DNA from: Candidatus Gemmiger excrementigallinarum
Lineage (GTDB): Bacteria; Bacillota; Clostridia; Oscillospirales; Ruminococcaceae
Assembly (NCBI GenBank): GCA_019116445.1
Contig: DXBP01000002.1
Span: 17,397 to 81,396 of the forward strand
Direction: 5' to 3'
DNA length: 64,000 nt
Both the position numbers and the translations under genes were made by a program. The notes beneath the pieces are model-generated. The model made no database searches. It was not told the DNA's origin and saw nothing but the letters and a program-made list of their open reading frames with translations. This document shows, piece after piece, positions 55,567 through 63,164 of the stretch (positions are counted from its first letter, which is position 1; each line of letters opens with the position of its first letter).

Positions 55567-55815
55567 ATGGCTGAAAAAAAGATGACCGCCCCGGTGCTGG
55601 CACACCGCGACGGCCGAAACAAAGAGCTGACGAAAAAGCTCACCATTATTGTACCCCTGCTGCGCGCCGCCGTCAAGACTGCGGCGGTGACGCTGGGCAT
55701 CTACCTGCTGGCGGCGGTGGCCGCGCTCAACGTCCCGGCGCTGGTCGGCGGGGTACTGGCGCTCAACGCCCTGTTGGGCATCTGGTTTGCCCTGGACGAG
55801 GAGGTGGCCACATGA
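55567..55815 (+). CDS. Small membrane protein
   Basis: An 82-residue protein with a basic N-terminus (RNKELTKKL) and two hydrophobic segments (about residues 36-56 and 58-76). No family name is known to me. A diverged second copy of its C-terminal part lies at 56744-56986. Its stop overlaps the next start (ATGA). Confidence 0.65.
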   Translation: MAEKKMTAPVLAHRDGRNKELTKKLTIIVPLLRAAVKTAAVTLGIYLLAAVAALNVPALVGGVLALNALLGIWFALDEEVAT

Positions 55816-56195
55816 AAGCGCCTTGCGGAGCCTGCGCAACCTGTGAGCAGTGTCCCTACGATGATTGCACCTGGGACGGCGTGAGCGCGGAGGAATGGGC
55901 CGCGGCGAAAGACACGGATGCAGATGCCCGCCATGCTGTGGAAAGTAAACAAGCCGCCCAGCAGCGGGCCTGGTATGAGGCCAACCGTGAAAAGGTGGCC
56001 GCCCAGCAGCGGGCCTACCGGGAGGCCAACCGTGAAAAGGTGGCCGCCCAGCAGCGGGCCTACCGGGAGACCAACCGTGAAAAGGTGGCCGCCCAGCAGC
56101 GGGCCTACCGGGAGGCCAACCGTGAGAAGTTGGTCGAATACAATCGAAACTACTATGCCAAAAGAAAGAAGGCGAAGCAATGCGCGGAATCCTGA
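55812..56195 (+). CDS. Repeat protein with 15-residue tandem repeats and N-terminal cysteines
   Basis: A 127-residue protein. The N-terminus has a cysteine cluster (CGACATCEQCPYDDC), probably a metal site. Four tandem 15-residue units of the form REKVAAQQRAYREAN follow (about residues 49-108), then a basic tail (YYAKRKKAK). The repeats should form one long charged helix. Function unknown; similar repeat proteins occur in clostridial phages. Confidence 0.65.
   Translation: MKAPCGACATCEQCPYDDCTWDGVSAEEWAAAKDTDADARHAVESKQAAQQRAWYEANREKVAAQQRAYREANREKVAAQQRAYRETNREKVAAQQRAYREANREKLVEYNRNYYAKRKKAKQCAES
55956..56135 (+). repeat. Four tandem 45-bp repeats
   Basis: Units begin at 55956, 56001, 56046 and 56091, each starting GCCCAGCAGCGGGCCT. 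Units 2 and 3 differ at one base; unit 1 and the end of unit 4 diverge. The period is a multiple of three, so copy number can change without frameshift. Confidence 0.9.
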
Positions 56196-56488
56196 TCGAC
56201 TCCGGAAAGCCTTCCGAGATCCGCAATGTGCCCGACACCGCCCAAGGACTGGACGCCTATCTAGGCGGTCCGGTCCGGGTGAAGCTGTTCAGCACACAGC
56301 CCGCAGCCTTGGTATATCTTCCGGGGCTTCCCGGGCGCGCACTGCCCACCCGCTTCTATGATGACCATTGGTATTATGGACGCATTCTGATCGTGGGTTG
56401 GCGGCGGGGTCGGCAGGTTCCACTGCCGCAATCTCTGGCCGAGTATCTGGCCGACAAGTTCCGCGCTACGGAGGTGAAGCGACTGTGA
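56180..56488 (+). CDS. DUF3846-like protein
   Basis: A 102-residue protein. ILIDSGKPSEIRNVPDT, LDAYLGGPVRV and ILIVGW match the layout of DUF3846 phage/plasmid proteins. Function unknown. It overlaps both neighbours, the next start being GTGA at 56485. Confidence 0.65.
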   Translation: MRGILIDSGKPSEIRNVPDTAQGLDAYLGGPVRVKLFSTQPAALVYLPGLPGRALPTRFYDDHWYYGRILIVGWRRGRQVPLPQSLAEYLADKFRATEVKRL

Positions 56489-56685
56489 CCTACGATGAAC
56501 TCACCGCAGCGTTCCAAAAAGGCCGCGCGGATGCCGATTTACTCTTGCATGAAACGGTGGAGAAAATCCTCAGTGACCACTGGTGCGACCGCATCAAGTT
56601 GGACAAAATCCGCTGCGCTTACGCCGCGGCCAAAGCCGGAAAGGCAGCCCGTGACGCCGAGATGCACAACAACATGGGGGTGTGA
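56485..56685 (+). CDS. Small hypothetical helical protein
   Basis: A 66-residue helical protein starting at GTG 56485, with GGAGGTG upstream and a start overlapping the DUF3846 stop. No family recognised. Confidence 0.55.
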   Translation: MTYDELTAAFQKGRADADLLLHETVEKILSDHWCDRIKLDKIRCAYAAAKAGKAARDAEMHNNMGV

Positions 56686-56687
56686 GT

Positions 56688-56873
56688 ATGCCACTCTACG
56701 TTTGCAAATGTGGCCGTCAGGTAAACAAATCCTCCACCGCTGACAACACCGGAACGGCCAAAAACGTGCAATCGCAAAAAAGCACAACCTCATTGTATCG
56801 CTGCTGCGTGGCGCCGTCAAGATGGCAGCCACCGCGATGGCCGTTTACTTGTTGGCGGCCATTGTTGCGCTGA
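56688..56873 (+). pseudogene. 5' remnant of a zinc-ribbon phage protein
   Basis: The frame begins MPLYVCKCGRQVNKSSTADNTG, as in clostridial phage proteins that go on with NRDT and a Cys-rich domain. After this block the frame changes into sequence homologous, in another frame, to the membrane protein at 55567, giving a nonsense tail. It appears to be the front of one gene joined out of frame to another. Confidence 0.5.
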
Positions 56874-56986
56874 ACCTGCTGGCCACCATGGCAGCCATCC
56901 TGCTTGAAAACTGGCTGCTGGGGCTTTACTTCAGACTGGAGGGAGAAGCGGATGGAAACACCGCAAAAAATCCGAATTGCATTTGA
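56744..56986 (+). pseudogene. 3' part of a second small membrane protein gene
   Basis: In the -1 frame relative to the preceding remnant, the translation reads HRNGQKRAIAKK then LRGAVKMAATAMAVYLLAAI, matching LRAAVKTAAVTLGIYLLAAV of the 55567 protein. The upstream stop TGA (56741) leaves no good start; ATG 56822 could still give a 54-residue membrane peptide. Confidence 0.5.
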
Positions 56987-57143
56987 GTGCAAAAAGCCCG
57001 ACCGGTACCAGCAGGCCTATGAAGCCATGCGGGACATCATGCGCAACTCTGCTATTCCCCGGAATAAGAAGCTGCAGTCCATCGCCATGATGATCGACGC
57101 GGCAGAATCCGGCATGAGGCAGTGCGAAAAAAGTATGAGGTGA
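56952..57143 (+). CDS. Small hypothetical protein
   Basis: A 63-residue helical protein starting METPQKIRIAFEC, with GGAGGGAG upstream of ATG 56952. No family recognised. Confidence 0.55.
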   Translation: METPQKIRIAFECKKPDRYQQAYEAMRDIMRNSAIPRNKKLQSIAMMIDAAESGMRQCEKSMR

Positions 57144-57148
57144 ACACC

Positions 57149-57490
57149 ATGACCCTGTATCAATTTCTGAAAGAGTTTACACTGACCAGCTACCCGGTCA
57201 CCGATGCCGCCGACGTGCTCGCGAGCGAAACAACCTCCATCTACATCGAAGCGCCTGTCTCCCAGAAGGTGCCGCCGTACAAGGAAAAACTGGAGTTTCC
57301 GTCCAACATCGTGAACCAGGATTCCCCGCTTGCCGATCTGGAAGTGATCTGCGTTGCGCCTTTTCTGAATAGAGGAAAAGGCAAACGAACAGAACTGATA
57401 GTGTACATCAAAGTAGACAAACAAACGCTGGAAGCCCTTTGCCGCCAGATCGACAGCGGGACACTGTTGGGCGGGTACTGGAATGCCTGA
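57149..57490 (+). CDS. Hypothetical protein
   Basis: A 113-residue protein with mixed alpha-beta pattern (MTLYQFLKEFTLTSYPVTDA; TELIVYIKVD). GAGGTG lies upstream of ATG 57149, and the end overlaps the next start. No family recognised. Confidence 0.6.
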   Translation: MTLYQFLKEFTLTSYPVTDAADVLASETTSIYIEAPVSQKVPPYKEKLEFPSNIVNQDSPLADLEVICVAPFLNRGKGKRTELIVYIKVDKQTLEALCRQIDSGTLLGGYWNA

Positions 57491-57824
57491 CACCAAAAGC
57501 GCCCCCACCCGGCGAGAACTTATCGACCGCCTGGCGCCACTGATCTGGCAGGAGCGCCAGCGGGAAGCCGAATACTATGCTTCGATCCATTCCCGGCAGC
57601 GCCCGCCATGGTATTTCCTCAATGTGAACCATCCTACCATCAAGCGGCTCTACCTGCGGTATCTGCAGAAATCCCTGGATGGCACAGCGTTGTCCAGCCC
57701 GCCCGGCGATCTGGACCGGGTAAAGTTTGAGCTTTCCCTGCTCCACCCGGCGGTGCTGCGCATGCTGGCCGAGGAATACCCGGAAGCCAACGGCTTCCCG
57801 GCGGAACAAACCAATACAAAATAA
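57483..57824 (+). CDS. Hypothetical protein
   Basis: A 113-residue helical protein (RRELIDRLAPLIWQERQRE; HPTIKRLYLRYLQ). No family recognised. It is the last gene before a terminator-like hairpin and the noncoding region upstream of the Rep gene. Confidence 0.6.
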   Translation: MPDTKSAPTRRELIDRLAPLIWQERQREAEYYASIHSRQRPPWYFLNVNHPTIKRLYLRYLQKSLDGTALSSPPGDLDRVKFELSLLHPAVLRMLAEEYPEANGFPAEQTNTK

Positions 57825-57854
57825 AACCGGCCCCGCAACATTGCGAGGCCGGTT
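57823..57854 (+). terminator. Terminator-like hairpin
   Basis: AAACCGGCC pairs with GGCCGGTTT, with a further inner pairing, followed by only a short T run; probably a weak terminator. Confidence 0.55.
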
Positions 57855-57927
57855 TGGGCAAGCGCAAAGGCTCACCGAATCTGCAAATTCAGTATAGACC
57901 ACGCGCTGCGCCCTGTCAAGAACGCCC

Positions 57928-57943
57928 GGCGGCTTCGGCCGCC
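57928..57943 (+). other. UUCG-type hairpin in the noncoding region
   Basis: GGCGGC-TTCG-GCCGCC is a perfect 6-bp stem with the very stable TTCG loop. It includes part of a CCCGGCGG word. The 294-base region 57825-58118 holds this, the larger structure at 58000-58077 and no gene. Confidence 0.6.
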
Positions 57944-57999
57944 TGATGGGCTCGTATAGGGTAATAAAAGTAGAACGGTACCCCGCCGGGGAAAGGGGT

Positions 58000-58077
58000 G
58001 CAGGGGAAAACGAGGGCAGGCTCTTCCCACAGGAAAGGATCGGCATTTGAACAAGCCTGCCCGGTGTGTTCCCCTGC
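58000..58077. other. Compound inverted repeat upstream of Rep, candidate replication origin
   Basis: Outer arms GCAGGGGAA (58000-58008) and TTCCCCTGC (58069-58077) and inner arms GGGCAGGCT (58014-58022) and AGCCTGCCC (58054-58062) nest perfectly, with a small TTCC/GGAA stem inside the 31-base apical part. It ends 41 bases before the Rep ATG. Rolling-circle origins often lie by the rep gene in such dyads; a riboregulator is the alternative. Confidence 0.5.
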
Positions 58078-58118
58078 AAAAGAAGTTCTTTTCCTTCCAC
58101 ACCCAAAGAGAGGAACCC

Positions 58119-58949
58119 ATGAAAACCTACCAGCGCGAACGAAGATACCTGTGCGGAAGAAATCCACGGCAGGCGCAATACCAGGAAGTGGAGATCTACC
58201 CTCTCCCCTCCCGGGATGGCCGCGGCCGAGAACTGGACCGCCAGAACAGCACGCCGCCCGCTTTCCGCGGAACACCACCCGCCCAGGCGGCCCACAACGC
58301 AAAAGCCGCCCGGCGGTGGTTCCACCGGCTGGCCGTAACCAACTTTACCCAGGCAGACACCCACACCACGTTGACCTATGCCGCCGATCTGCGGCCGGAA
58401 ACGCCGGAACAAGCCTGGCGGGATTTTCGCAATTTTATGCGACATATCCGGGACCGATGCCGCGCCGCAGGGCTGGACAAGCCCGAATGTCTGGCCGTGA
58501 TGGAGTGGCAGGAAGCCGACCCGGATGCCGGCCAGAAAGCAGTGGTCCCCCACTTCCATGTACTGCTGCGCTGCGGGCTTGCCCGGGATGAGATAGAGGC
58601 TTGCTGGCATCGAAAAGGGGTCCGCCTGGGCCGCGCCAACGCCGACCGCCTGCAGCTGGACAAAGGCAGTCTGGAAGCCCTGGCCAACTACATGATGAAG
58701 CATCCCAACCGCAAGCACCGCTATTATCGAAGTCGGGGCATTCGTAACCCCGTGATGCCCCCGCCCCGGGATGGCCGCTACACCCGGCGGCAGGTGGAAC
58801 GTCTGGCCACAGACAGCGCTCTGCTGCACAGCCCGGAATACTGGGCCCGACGGTACCCCGGCTGGGAGCTGAACGAAGCAAACGCCAACTACAACGATTT
58901 TCTGGGCTGGTCCATCAGCCTGAAATTGCGACGACGAAAAGGAGGATAA
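58119..58949 (+). CDS. HUH-type rolling-circle replication-associated protein
   Basis: A 276-residue protein with the three motifs of HUH Rep nucleases in order: THTTLTYA (motif 1, about residue 81), PHFHVLL with His145 and His147 (metal-binding HUH), and NYMMK with Tyr191 and Lys194 (nicking tyrosine). A basic RKHRYYRSRGIRNP stretch follows. Such proteins nick one strand at an origin and start rolling-circle replication. AGAGAGG precedes ATG 58119. A nested inverted repeat lies just upstream. The family assignment is from motifs seen by eye. Confidence 0.78.
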   Translation: MKTYQRERRYLCGRNPRQAQYQEVEIYPLPSRDGRGRELDRQNSTPPAFRGTPPAQAAHNAKAARRWFHRLAVTNFTQADTHTTLTYAADLRPETPEQAWRDFRNFMRHIRDRCRAAGLDKPECLAVMEWQEADPDAGQKAVVPHFHVLLRCGLARDEIEACWHRKGVRLGRANADRLQLDKGSLEALANYMMKHPNRKHRYYRSRGIRNPVMPPPRDGRYTRRQVERLATDSALLHSPEYWARRYPGWELNEANANYNDFLGWSISLKLRRRKGG

Positions 58950-58953
58950 CCCA

Positions 58954-59109
58954 ATGGAGTACATCGTGATGGTGGCTGTGGCAGCCCTGGGGCTGTGGGC
59001 CACCTGGCTGAGCGGTCGGGACGTTGGCATGCGCAACGCTGCCAGGATGGCCGAGGAACAGGAAGACCCCACGCTGATGCTGAAAATCGAAAACGAAAGG
59101 AGACCCTAA
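58954..59109 (+). CDS. Small single-pass membrane protein
   Basis: A 51-residue protein, MEYIVMVAVAALGLWATWL, then a charged tail. One N-terminal membrane segment. AGGAGG lies upstream of ATG 58954. Its first codons resemble those of the next gene, MEYILM. No function known. Confidence 0.6.
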   Translation: MEYIVMVAVAALGLWATWLSGRDVGMRNAARMAEEQEDPTLMLKIENERRP

Positions 59110-59111
59110 GG

Positions 59112-59582
59112 ATGGAGTACATACTGATGAGTATCCGCGCCCGGTATGCAGCGCTGATCCTGTCCGGGCGGAAAACGCTGGAGATCAGAAAGACTGCACC
59201 GAAAGGACTGCGTGAAAGCGAAGAGATCACCGTGCTGCTCTACGAGAGCAAACGTGAAGGCGGAAGGGGTGCCATTGTTGGCCGCTTCCTGTGTCGAAAC
59301 ATCCTCCCGGTAACAAAGAGGAACGTGGACGAAGTGTGCCGCCGCGCCTGCCTGAGCCGGGAAGAGTTGCAGGCATACGCAGAGAGGCCCCAGAGGATTC
59401 CCGGCGCAGAAAGCAGTACAGCTGTTCCCGGCGGGAAAATTTACGCATGGAGCGTGGAGGCCCCCGTGACATTTGAACAGCCTATACCGTTGCAGGAGGT
59501 AGGCGTAAGCTGCCCACCGCAGAGTTGGCGGAAACTGCGGGAAACTCAAATTGCCATATCAGGAGGAAGCCCCGATGAGTGA
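59112..59582 (+). CDS. ASCH domain protein
   Basis: A 156-residue protein with the ASCH start ILMSIRARYAALILSGRKTLEIRKT and later GGKIYAWSVEAPVTFEQPI. ASCH domains have a PUA-like fold and are thought to bind RNA or modified nucleotides; phages often carry them. AAGGAGA lies upstream of ATG 59112; the longer frame from 58995 lies in the previous gene. Confidence 0.8.
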   Translation: MEYILMSIRARYAALILSGRKTLEIRKTAPKGLRESEEITVLLYESKREGGRGAIVGRFLCRNILPVTKRNVDEVCRRACLSREELQAYAERPQRIPGAESSTAVPGGKIYAWSVEAPVTFEQPIPLQEVGVSCPPQSWRKLRETQIAISGGSPDE

Positions 59583-59946
59583 AACGACCTTCAACATGTT
59601 CAACCTTGGAATTTGCAAGTGCTGCGGCCAGAGCCGCCACCTTTCCAGCCCGGCGGCAACACAGGAGGATGCTGACCAGCGGGCCACGCAGGAATGTACC
59701 TGTATCCAGGGCAAAACGGTGCGCGGACAGATGGAGGAGCGCCGTGTTTTGCAGGAAATCTTCCCGGATGTGGGGGACAAAGTCCAGGACCTGCTGCGCG
59801 AGGTTGCGCGGATGATCCGGGAGGAACAGATCTACAGTGGCACCAGCATCAAAGTAGCCGAGAACGTAGTGGCAAAATTCAGCCTGAAAAAAGGCGTGGT
59901 GAGTATCGTCCGGGCTGAAAAGGTCGAGCAGTCCCGCAGCATCTGA
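59575..59946 (+). CDS. Hypothetical protein with zinc-ribbon-like N-terminus
   Basis: A 123-residue protein. CKCCGQSRHL and CTC form a likely zinc site near the N-terminus; the C-terminal half is helical (VQDLLREVARMIREE) with a basic end. Start ATG 59575 overlaps the ASCH stop. No family recognised. Confidence 0.6.
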   Translation: MSETTFNMFNLGICKCCGQSRHLSSPAATQEDADQRATQECTCIQGKTVRGQMEERRVLQEIFPDVGDKVQDLLREVARMIREEQIYSGTSIKVAENVVAKFSLKKGVVSIVRAEKVEQSRSI

Positions 59947-59948
59947 CC

Positions 59949-60413
59949 ATGGGGCTTACCGAAAAAGACCTGGCCCGCCTGGGACCGGCAGCGCAAAAGC
60001 AAATTCGGGCAGCACTGTCCCGGCGGGACACCGAGAAAAGAGCGCGCCAGCTGCAGACCGGCGCCGCCCGGCGGGGACCGCTGCTGCCGGAAGCCGAAAG
60101 CGAACTGGAGCGGCGATACTATGCCGCCGAACTGTGGCCCAAGATCATGGCCGGGTTGGTGGCGCAGGTAGAACTGCACAAGCAGTTTCTACTCTACCCG
60201 GCGGATACCTACTGCGGTCTGCGGCTGCCCGCTGCCCACTACACGCCGGATTTTCTGGTGACCTATACCAACGGCACGGTGGAGGCCGTGGAGGTGAAGC
60301 ACGCCAAAATCCGAAAACTGCAGCGGGATTACATCTACCGCCGCCGGCTGTTCATCGAAAAATATGCCAGGCCCAACGGATGGAAATTTACCGAGTACAT
60401 AGAAAGCGAGTGA
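59949..60413 (+). CDS. DUF1064-like phage nuclease
   Basis: A 154-residue protein. The core ERRYYAAELWPKI, YTPDFLVTYTNGTVEAVEVKH carries a PD-(D/E)XK-like pattern (PDF, then E-V-K), as in DUF1064 phage proteins of predicted Holliday-junction or restriction-endonuclease-like fold. It lies among replication genes of the element. Confidence 0.7.
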   Translation: MGLTEKDLARLGPAAQKQIRAALSRRDTEKRARQLQTGAARRGPLLPEAESELERRYYAAELWPKIMAGLVAQVELHKQFLLYPADTYCGLRLPAAHYTPDFLVTYTNGTVEAVEVKHAKIRKLQRDYIYRRRLFIEKYARPNGWKFTEYIESE

Positions 60414-60418
60414 GAGCG

Positions 60419-60952
60419 GTGCCCTTTGATTCTGAGATATGGTGCCCCTGCCGACTGGGTGAGCCTTTCAGGTTGTACGACCTGGGGATTGAGCGCACCG
60501 CATGGTTGCGGACGGTCCGTGCCGATTGGCAGGGAGGTCGTGGGGATTTTTCCGCCGTGAGATTGCAGCAAAACCTTATGAGGAAAGAGCCTTACAACGA
60601 AAGAATCGGGATTGGCCCGCGGCCGTGGAGCAGATGCTGGACCTGTGAAGCCAAAATACGAATCACGCCGCCCGCAAATATCTGGGCATGGGACGGAATA
60701 GATGCGACGCTGCTTGGTCTGGATCTGCCTCCCATGAAAAACGGAAGACCCAGACGGGCCAGTCTGATGTGGGTGGGCATCCGATATGGCGTGCCGGGTT
60801 ACTGTGTGGCCATAGAAGGCAAAGGAAGACTCTGGCTGGATACCCTGCCCACCATCCAAGATTATTTTGCACCAATATGGCCCGAAAATCACCTGCTGGC
60901 CCGGCGGCGGTATTACTATACCTACTCGTTTAACGGAAAGGAGAACGAATGA
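60419..60952 (+). CDS. Hypothetical protein
   Basis: A 177-residue protein without a family I recognise. It starts at GTG 60419, MPFDSEIWCPCRLGEPFRL, and has a central RCWTCEAKIRITPP and C-terminal TLPTIQDYFAPIW. The ribosome site is weak. The stop overlaps the PcfK start. The longer open frame from 60134 overlaps the DUF1064 gene and is rejected. Confidence 0.6.
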   Translation: MPFDSEIWCPCRLGEPFRLYDLGIERTAWLRTVRADWQGGRGDFSAVRLQQNLMRKEPYNERIGIGPRPWSRCWTCEAKIRITPPANIWAWDGIDATLLGLDLPPMKNGRPRRASLMWVGIRYGVPGYCVAIEGKGRLWLDTLPTIQDYFAPIWPENHLLARRRYYYTYSFNGKENE

Positions 60953-61332
60953 TGAATGCAAATCTGCAAACAGCACTGAACAAAATCGACGAGCAGCAGA
61001 AGAAATTCAAACAAGGAACCGCCCCCTGGTTCGTGGGAGAGCAGCTGAAGGATATGCTGCGGGAAGACGCTACCGGCGCCGGCATCGTTGCCATGGACAT
61101 TGACCAGAAGGGCATGGGCCTGGCCGACTGCGAAAAGAAGATCGCCGCATTTGCCAGGGACCATAAGCAGGGAAACGTAGGCTTTTGCGGCCCGGCGGAT
61201 GCCGACCGCATCATCCGGGAGTTTTACGGCCTGCCGGCGCGCAGCGAAACGCCTTATCCCATTGCTCCGGCGGGCACCCAGACCGCGGCACCCGCCCGGC
61301 GCAAGATCATCCGGCTGGAAGATTTTTTGTGA
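60949..61332 (+). CDS. PcfK-like protein
   Basis: A 127-residue protein. GTAPWFVGEQLKDMLRED, KQGNVGFCGPADADRIIREFYGL and the end IIRLEDFL match PcfK, named on the conjugative plasmid pCF10 and common in ICEs and gut phages. Function is unknown; it nearly always precedes PcfJ, as here. GGAGAACG lies upstream of ATG 60949. Confidence 0.82.
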   Translation: MMNANLQTALNKIDEQQKKFKQGTAPWFVGEQLKDMLREDATGAGIVAMDIDQKGMGLADCEKKIAAFARDHKQGNVGFCGPADADRIIREFYGLPARSETPYPIAPAGTQTAAPARRKIIRLEDFL

Positions 61333-61345
61333 GGAGGCCCAAGCC

Positions 61346-63097
61346 ATGGAAAACGACGAGATCAAAGCCGTACTGGAGGGGTTAAAACCGCCTGAGGATC
61401 TGTTTGCCCAGATGGCGCGCCAGAAGGATGGCTTTACCGAAGTATGGCTGGGTGTGCGCAAAGTATATGGGGCAGATCTGGACTGTGAAGGATGGTACAA
61501 AGATATGCGCCCAACAGGCGAAGAAGCCCCTGCTATGTTGTGGTGCAGCGGCTGCGAGCAGCGAGTGGTGGTCGCCTGGATGAGCAAAACCGAAGAAGAT
61601 TGCAGAGGTCATTCCCACACAAAGCGTGGTATCCGGCTGTACGACTATGATTCCGCCAGCGTTGCAGAAAAATGGGAGTATGACAAGTTGCGTTGCCCCT
61701 GCTGCGGGAAAGCCGGGAGGCTGTATAACACCGATCAGATGCGCGGCCGCACAGAGCAAATGATCATCACCGTGCCCTATGTGCGCCAGGGTGTTTTGCT
61801 GCTGGTGAAGTGGGCCGCTGATCGGTGGGTGGAGCCCCATTCCACCGAAGGCTGGAGCATGAGGTGCCGGACCTTGCCGCTGCGGGCCTACGCCATAGAC
61901 GGGAAGAAAATCACCGCCTGGCGTAAGGCGGTAAAGGGGCCTTATGGCTCAGTGCTGGAGGATTTGGAAAACTGGGAAAAGCTGGAACGCTTCACGGACC
62001 GGCTTGGCATCCCCTATTTTTACTGTAAAAAGCCTCCCGATCTGCGCGGCACGGCCCTGGAAAACGCCAAATTGTGGGAGTGGATGAAAGAAGTCTATAC
62101 CAAAAACCTGTTTGCACCGCTGGCATACATCCGGCTCTATCTGCGGCACCCGAACACAGAGGTTCTGGTGACCGCCGGTCTTGGGGAAATGCTGGCGAAG
62201 TGGATCAAGGATGAATGCCAGGCCTATTACGGATATAGCGGAAGCCGCACCTGGACAAGCCCCCAGCTGCACTGGGTCCACTGGAAAGAACGCCGTCCCA
62301 GCGCCATGCTGGGGCTCACGCGCAGCGAACTGCGGAAGTTCCTGACATGGAAAAAGGACCACAGCGTAAAAAAGATGTGGATCACGACAGGGCACCCGGC
62401 GGGACTGACCATGGAGGAGGCCGACCAGGTCGAAGCGAGATTCAGCATGCACCAGGCCATGGATATGCTTTCCAAAGGGAACATGGGCTGTGAAGAACTG
62501 CGCAAAACCATTCGATATCTGAATAAACAAAGCTGCGATTGGTACATTCTCCGGGACTATCGGGATATGCAGCAAAAGCTGGGGATAGATTGGACGGCCG
62601 ACCCGCTGCTGGCATGGCCGCCCCATCTGCGCCAAGCCCATGACCGGGCAGCCTCGGCGGTGCGATACGAGCAGAACAAGGGTCTGGAGCAGAAATTTGC
62701 AGCCATGACAGAGCGCTGCCGGGGCCTTGCCTGGGAGCATGACGGAATCTGCATCCGCCCGGCGGAGAGTGTGGAGGAACTGGTGCAGGAAGGAAAAACG
62801 CTGCACCACTGTGTGGGAGGTTACGGAAAAGCCCACGCAGATGGCAGGATCATCCTATTCATCCGCCACACCCGGCGGCCGGAGCGCAGCTGGTTCACCC
62901 TGAATGTGGATGTCAAAGAGAAAAAAATCATCCAGAACCACGGATACTGCAACGAGTATGCCCACGGACAGACACTGCACATTCCAAAGGCCGTGCAGGA
63001 TTTCGTGGCCATGTGGAAGCGGGAAGTCCTGGAAAAATGGACCCTGCCCAAACCGAAGAAAGCACAAGAAACGAATGCGGGAACCAGCGCCGCATAA
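61346..63097 (+). CDS. PcfJ-like protein
   Basis: A 583-residue protein of the PcfJ family. Cysteine pairs (WCSGCEQ, RCPCCGK) form a zinc site near residues 70-120; the long middle is helical; the C-terminal motif is KTLHHCVGGYG followed by WFTLNVDV and NHGYCNE, typical of PcfJ. Function unknown, possibly nucleic-acid binding. GAGGAGG lies upstream of ATG 61346. Confidence 0.85.
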   Translation: MENDEIKAVLEGLKPPEDLFAQMARQKDGFTEVWLGVRKVYGADLDCEGWYKDMRPTGEEAPAMLWCSGCEQRVVVAWMSKTEEDCRGHSHTKRGIRLYDYDSASVAEKWEYDKLRCPCCGKAGRLYNTDQMRGRTEQMIITVPYVRQGVLLLVKWAADRWVEPHSTEGWSMRCRTLPLRAYAIDGKKITAWRKAVKGPYGSVLEDLENWEKLERFTDRLGIPYFYCKKPPDLRGTALENAKLWEWMKEVYTKNLFAPLAYIRLYLRHPNTEVLVTAGLGEMLAKWIKDECQAYYGYSGSRTWTSPQLHWVHWKERRPSAMLGLTRSELRKFLTWKKDHSVKKMWITTGHPAGLTMEEADQVEARFSMHQAMDMLSKGNMGCEELRKTIRYLNKQSCDWYILRDYRDMQQKLGIDWTADPLLAWPPHLRQAHDRAASAVRYEQNKGLEQKFAAMTERCRGLAWEHDGICIRPAESVEELVQEGKTLHHCVGGYGKAHADGRIILFIRHTRRPERSWFTLNVDVKEKKIIQNHGYCNEYAHGQTLHIPKAVQDFVAMWKREVLEKWTLPKPKKAQETNAGTSAA

Positions 63098-63105
63098 AAT
63101 ACACT

Positions 63106-63123
63106 TTTGCATTCAGATGCAAA
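63106..63123. repeat. Inverted repeat TTTGCAT-N4-ATGCAAA
   Basis: A perfect 7-bp dyad in the 67-base gap after PcfJ, next to a CCCGGCGG word (63126). A shorter relative, TTGCA-N6-TGCAA, lies at 56977-56992. Operator or hairpin role unknown. Confidence 0.5.
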
Positions 63124-63164
63124 CACCCGGCGGGACACGCCCGCCGACATAAGGAGGCAACACC

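Noticed and set aside
55956..56135. CRISPR-like array
   Set aside because: Units are contiguous without spacers, in frame and inside a coding sequence.
56776..56782. A6G run as a programmed -1 frameshift site
   Set aside because: The run is not in the X-XXY-YYZ phase of the zero frame, and homology to the membrane protein already begins upstream of it.
60134..60418. N-terminal extension of the gene at 60419
   Set aside because: It overlaps the DUF1064 gene in another frame and gives low-quality Gly/Arg/Ala sequence.
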